A stretch of 64,000 nucleotides of DNA from Euglena gracilis (taxonomy: Eukaryota > Euglenida > Euglenophyceae > Euglenales). A model generated the notes under the pieces. It did not search any database. It saw only the letters and a list, made by a program, of their open reading frames with translations, and was not told the DNA's origin. Below, in pieces: positions 60,848-64,000 of the stretch. Location of the stretch: positions 1,172,504-1,236,503 of the forward strand of contig CP154957.1 in assembly GCA_039621445.1 (NCBI GenBank), given 5' to 3'. The position numbers were made by a program, and so were the translations under genes. How positions within the stretch are numbered: the first letter of the stretch is position 1; the number at the start of each line of letters is the position of its first letter.

Positions 60848-63800
60848 CTGAGGTGTGAACCCAGGTGGATGGCATGATGGATGGATGGTAGAAAGCGTGT
60901 CAGACATAGCTGTGGTAGGGAAAACAGCAAAGCCCCCCTCTGATAACGACCCCCCATTTATAACGACCCCCTCTGTATTTTCCACCAACTGAAAAGTCAG
61001 ATAACGACCCGTCGTTATATTCAGGGGGGGTTACAGCCACATGACATCCAAAAAAAACAGAAGACAGGCTATGACCCAAGAACCCAGGCGTTAGCAAAAA
61101 TCAATGTCTCAGAGAACCCGCTTGTCTGGTGACTTGGCTTACCATCCCCCCCCCCCGATCTTGTCCGGGTATGAGCTTGGGGTGCCTGGGTCCAGGGGTG
61201 TAGAAGTAATTTTTTTGTTACATTCAACGCCATCTTTCAAAAAAAGAAGCACTACCGTTTCGCCGCCCTTCGGTCGGCTTAAAACCTATTTTTTGGGCCC
61301 GACGCCTGTCTTGGAATTCTACTGGCATTAACGGATTTCAGCCTGAAACCGTGTTTGGGCCGATTTCGAGACATTAAAAGTCTTAAATCTTCGCCCAAAA
61401 CACGGTTTCAAACGAGAACAGTGTTTTGGGCTAAGGTTTTAGGGGGGCCCAGGCAAGGTTGGCCTTTCGTTTTTTTAAAACAAAAAAAACATGTTTTTTT
61501 AAAAAAATATTGTTTTTTTTTAAAAAAAACGCCATTGGGGGTTTGGGGTGGAAATTTTTTTTATTAATTTTCCCCCCGGAAAAGGCATGAGGCGGCATGT
61601 TTTTTTTTGCTTTCGCATCTCATTTTTTCACAAATGCCTGGAAGGAACGAAGACAATGTTCGGAAGATATTTACGAAAATGAAAAAAGTCATAAAGTTGC
61701 ATTTTTTTGCACTTTTTGGATGTTTTTGACCATTTTTGGGCAAATTTTGAACTTAGTAGGATTCGAAGTATGGTTTGGGTGTTTCATAACGAGTTTTTTC
61801 AATGAAAATTTCCTTTAGTTTTTTTGATGTTTTTTTGGCGTTTTTTTTTAAAAACATGTTTTTTTGTTGTTGTTTTTAACAAAAAACAAAAAAACGCCAA
61901 CCCTGGGCCCAGGGGCGACCGCGGCGCCTTCGGCGCCTCGGTCCCCGCCCCTGGGCTCCCCCTAACTCTTGGCCCAAACACAGTTCTTGCCATAGAAATT
62001 GTTTATGTCGGTCGATTTCCATTCAGGCGCCCGTTTATTGCGGTCGATTTCCATTCAGACGCCCGTTTATGTCGGTCGATTCCCATTCAGGCGCCCGTTT
62101 ATGTCCGTCGATTTCAATTCCATTGAAATCAGTTGTTGGTCAGATTAGGAATTTTCAGTGACTTTTGGACATTTTGGATTTCCCTTTTTTTTTCGACATT
62201 TTTGGTCTTGTGGGGTTCTGGAGGCGTTATGGACCAGACAAAAAACAAATTTTGCGGCTCATTGCAGGAAATTAATGATAGATTTTTTGGTGGTCGCTAT
62301 CGACTGGTCCCTAGCGACCCTGGTCGCTAGCGACTAGTCGCTGGCGACCATGGCTACTGACCATTGGTGGTCGGGTTGGGGGTTTTGGAAGGCATTTGGG
62401 TGGGTTTTGGGTCATTTTCCTACATATATTTGGATGAATTTTTTTGGAGGGGGTGGGAGGGGGAGGGGGTCAGGTGGTCACAGCTGGCTGAATTTTGGAT
62501 GGAACGGACGGAAGGACGGAACTTAAGATTATCATTTTTTTGGCCCGATTCAGTTGTCATCGCTGGTCGTCTGAAAGAAAAGCTTTCTGGTGAGGGGTGG
62601 CAACTGTTAAAACCTGTTTTCTGGGCTCGACGCCTGTATTGGAATTTCTATTGTTATTATTCTATTCTGTCAAAATGGAAGAAAAAAGCATTCAGAAAAA
62701 TGAGAAAAAAGGTTGGTCGACATTAACGGATTTCAGGCTGAAATTGACAATGTCCCCAAAACGGAACAAAAAAGCATTCAGAAAAAGGACACAAAAGGTT
62801 GGTCGATTTCCATGACATCGGAATCTGTTTATGTCAGTTGATTTCCATTCAGGCGCCCGTTTATGTCGGTCGATTCCCATTCAGGCGCCCGTTTATGTCG
62901 GTCGATTTCCATTCAGGCGCCCGTTTATGTCCGTCGATTTCAATTCCATTGAAATCAGTTGTTGGTCAGATTAGGAATTTTCAGTGACTTTTGGACATTT
63001 TGGATTTCCCTTTTTTTTTCGACATTTTTGGTCTTGTGGGGTTCTGGAGGCGTTATGGACCAGACAAAAAACAAATTTTGCGGCTCATTGCAGGAAATTA
63101 ATGATAGATTTTTTGGTGGTCGCTATCGACTGGTCCCTAGCGACCCTGGTCGCTAGCGACTAGTCGCTGGCGACCATGGCTACTGACCATTGGTGGTCGG
63201 GTTGGGGGTTTTGGAAGGCATTTGGGTGGGTTTTGGGTCATTTTCCTACATATATTTGGATGAATTTTTTTGGAGGGGGTGGGAGGGGGAGGGGGTCAGG
63301 TGGTCACAGCTGGCTGAATTTTGGATGGAACGGACGGAAGGACGGAACTTAAGATTATCATTTTTTTGGCCCGATTCAGTTGTCATCGCTGGTCGTCTGA
63401 AAGAAAAGCTTTCTGGTGAGGGGTGGCAACTGTTAAAACCTGTTTTCTGGGCTCGACGCCTGTATTGGAATTTCTATTGTTATTATTCTATTCTGTCAAA
63501 ATGGAAGAAAAAAGCATTCAGAAAAATGAGAAAAAAGGTTGGTCGACATTAACGGATTTCAGGCTGAAATTGACAATGTCCCCAAAACGGAACAAAAAAG
63601 CATTCAGAAAAAGGACACAAAAGGTTGGTCGATTTCCATGACATCGGAATCTGTTTATGTCAGTTGATTTCCATTCAGGCGCCCGTTTATGTCGGTCGAT
63701 TTCCATTCAGGCGCCCGTTTATGTCAGTCGATTTCCATTCAGGCGCCCGTTTATGTCTAACGGTTTCCATTCAGGCGCCCGTTAATGGGCCAAAAACCAC

Positions 63801-64000
63801 TTTTTTGGCCATATTTCCGTCCTGGCGGTTCGGTCGAATGAATTTCAAGACAGGCGTCGGGCCCAGACAAAATAGGTTTTATAAAAATCGACCGACACTA
63901 ACGGATTCAGCAGGGGGGGGGGTTGGTACACCCCTCCCCCCCCCCTCTCCGAGGGGCTCGCCACGCCATTTACCCCCCCTCCCCCCCCCCTAGCCGGACC
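60848..64000. other. Right end: repeats and tandem duplication
   Basis: Includes a repeat with ATAACGACCCCCC (60930-61030; also 60560-60660), hairpin elements at 61395-61460 and 61885-61990, and the 826-bp duplication. No exon assigned beyond gene F. Confidence 0.5.
62060..63711. repeat. 826-bp tandem duplication
   Basis: Two near-identical copies (about 62060-62885 and 62886-63711), including an identical 120-codon open frame at 62364 and 63190. Both are bordered by 32-bp units of TCGATTTCCATTCAGGCGCC. The open frame has no recognisable family. Confidence 0.9.

Noticed and set aside
62364-63552. Duplicated 120-codon open frame
   Set aside because: Identical in both copies only because the DNA is duplicated; low-complexity Trp/Gly-rich composition without a family match.

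Overview
This window is nuclear DNA of a eukaryote, most likely a euglenid alga or a close relative; it is not bacterial or viral. Short, mostly GC-rich coding exons (about 40-240 nt) lie in a sea of microsatellites, G/C homopolymer tracts and fold-back repeats. Two intron types occur together. Most introns are conventional GT...AG, often kilobases long, and their reading phases match from exon to exon. A second set has no GT/AG at in-frame junctions; these introns are flanked by short direct repeats and have complementary sequences near their ends. That is the known hallmark of euglenid 'nonconventional' introns. Possible trans-splice acceptors (pyrimidine tract plus AG) sit 15-25 nt before several predicted start codons, which also fits Euglenozoa. 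The taxonomic call is inference.

Layout, plus strand: (A) a weak terminal exon ending at 1004; (B) an unidentified gene, about 5557-11907; (C) a long gene, about 12382-30914, with half of a FYVE-type zinc finger, a hydrophobic segment and low-complexity regions; (D) a gene, about 31368-52367 (possibly to 53295), coding for an FHA domain, a long acidic/basic Ala-Lys-rich linker and a C-terminal WWE domain. Minus strand: ribosomal protein eS17 (54943-54380, three exons, two nonconventional introns), an unidentified seven-exon gene E (58513-55805) and a terminal exon F (60847-60726) ending in a PCNA-binding PIP-box-like peptide. D and eS17 are convergent.

If the domain calls hold, D and F both point to nuclear/DNA-damage biology: FHA domains read phosphothreonine, WWE domains bind poly-ADP-ribose, and PIP boxes bind PCNA. 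The other genes do not obviously act together.

The rest is repetitive: (GT)n, (TTG)n, (TA)n, (ATT)n, (ATAC)n and (CTGT)n arrays, a 10-bp minisatellite, an 826-bp tandem duplication at the right end, fold-back elements with TTAGGG-like motifs, and G-rich short elements that appear both inside introns of gene E and outside genes. All exon edges are predictions from reading the sequence; homopolymer G/C runs may hide length errors.
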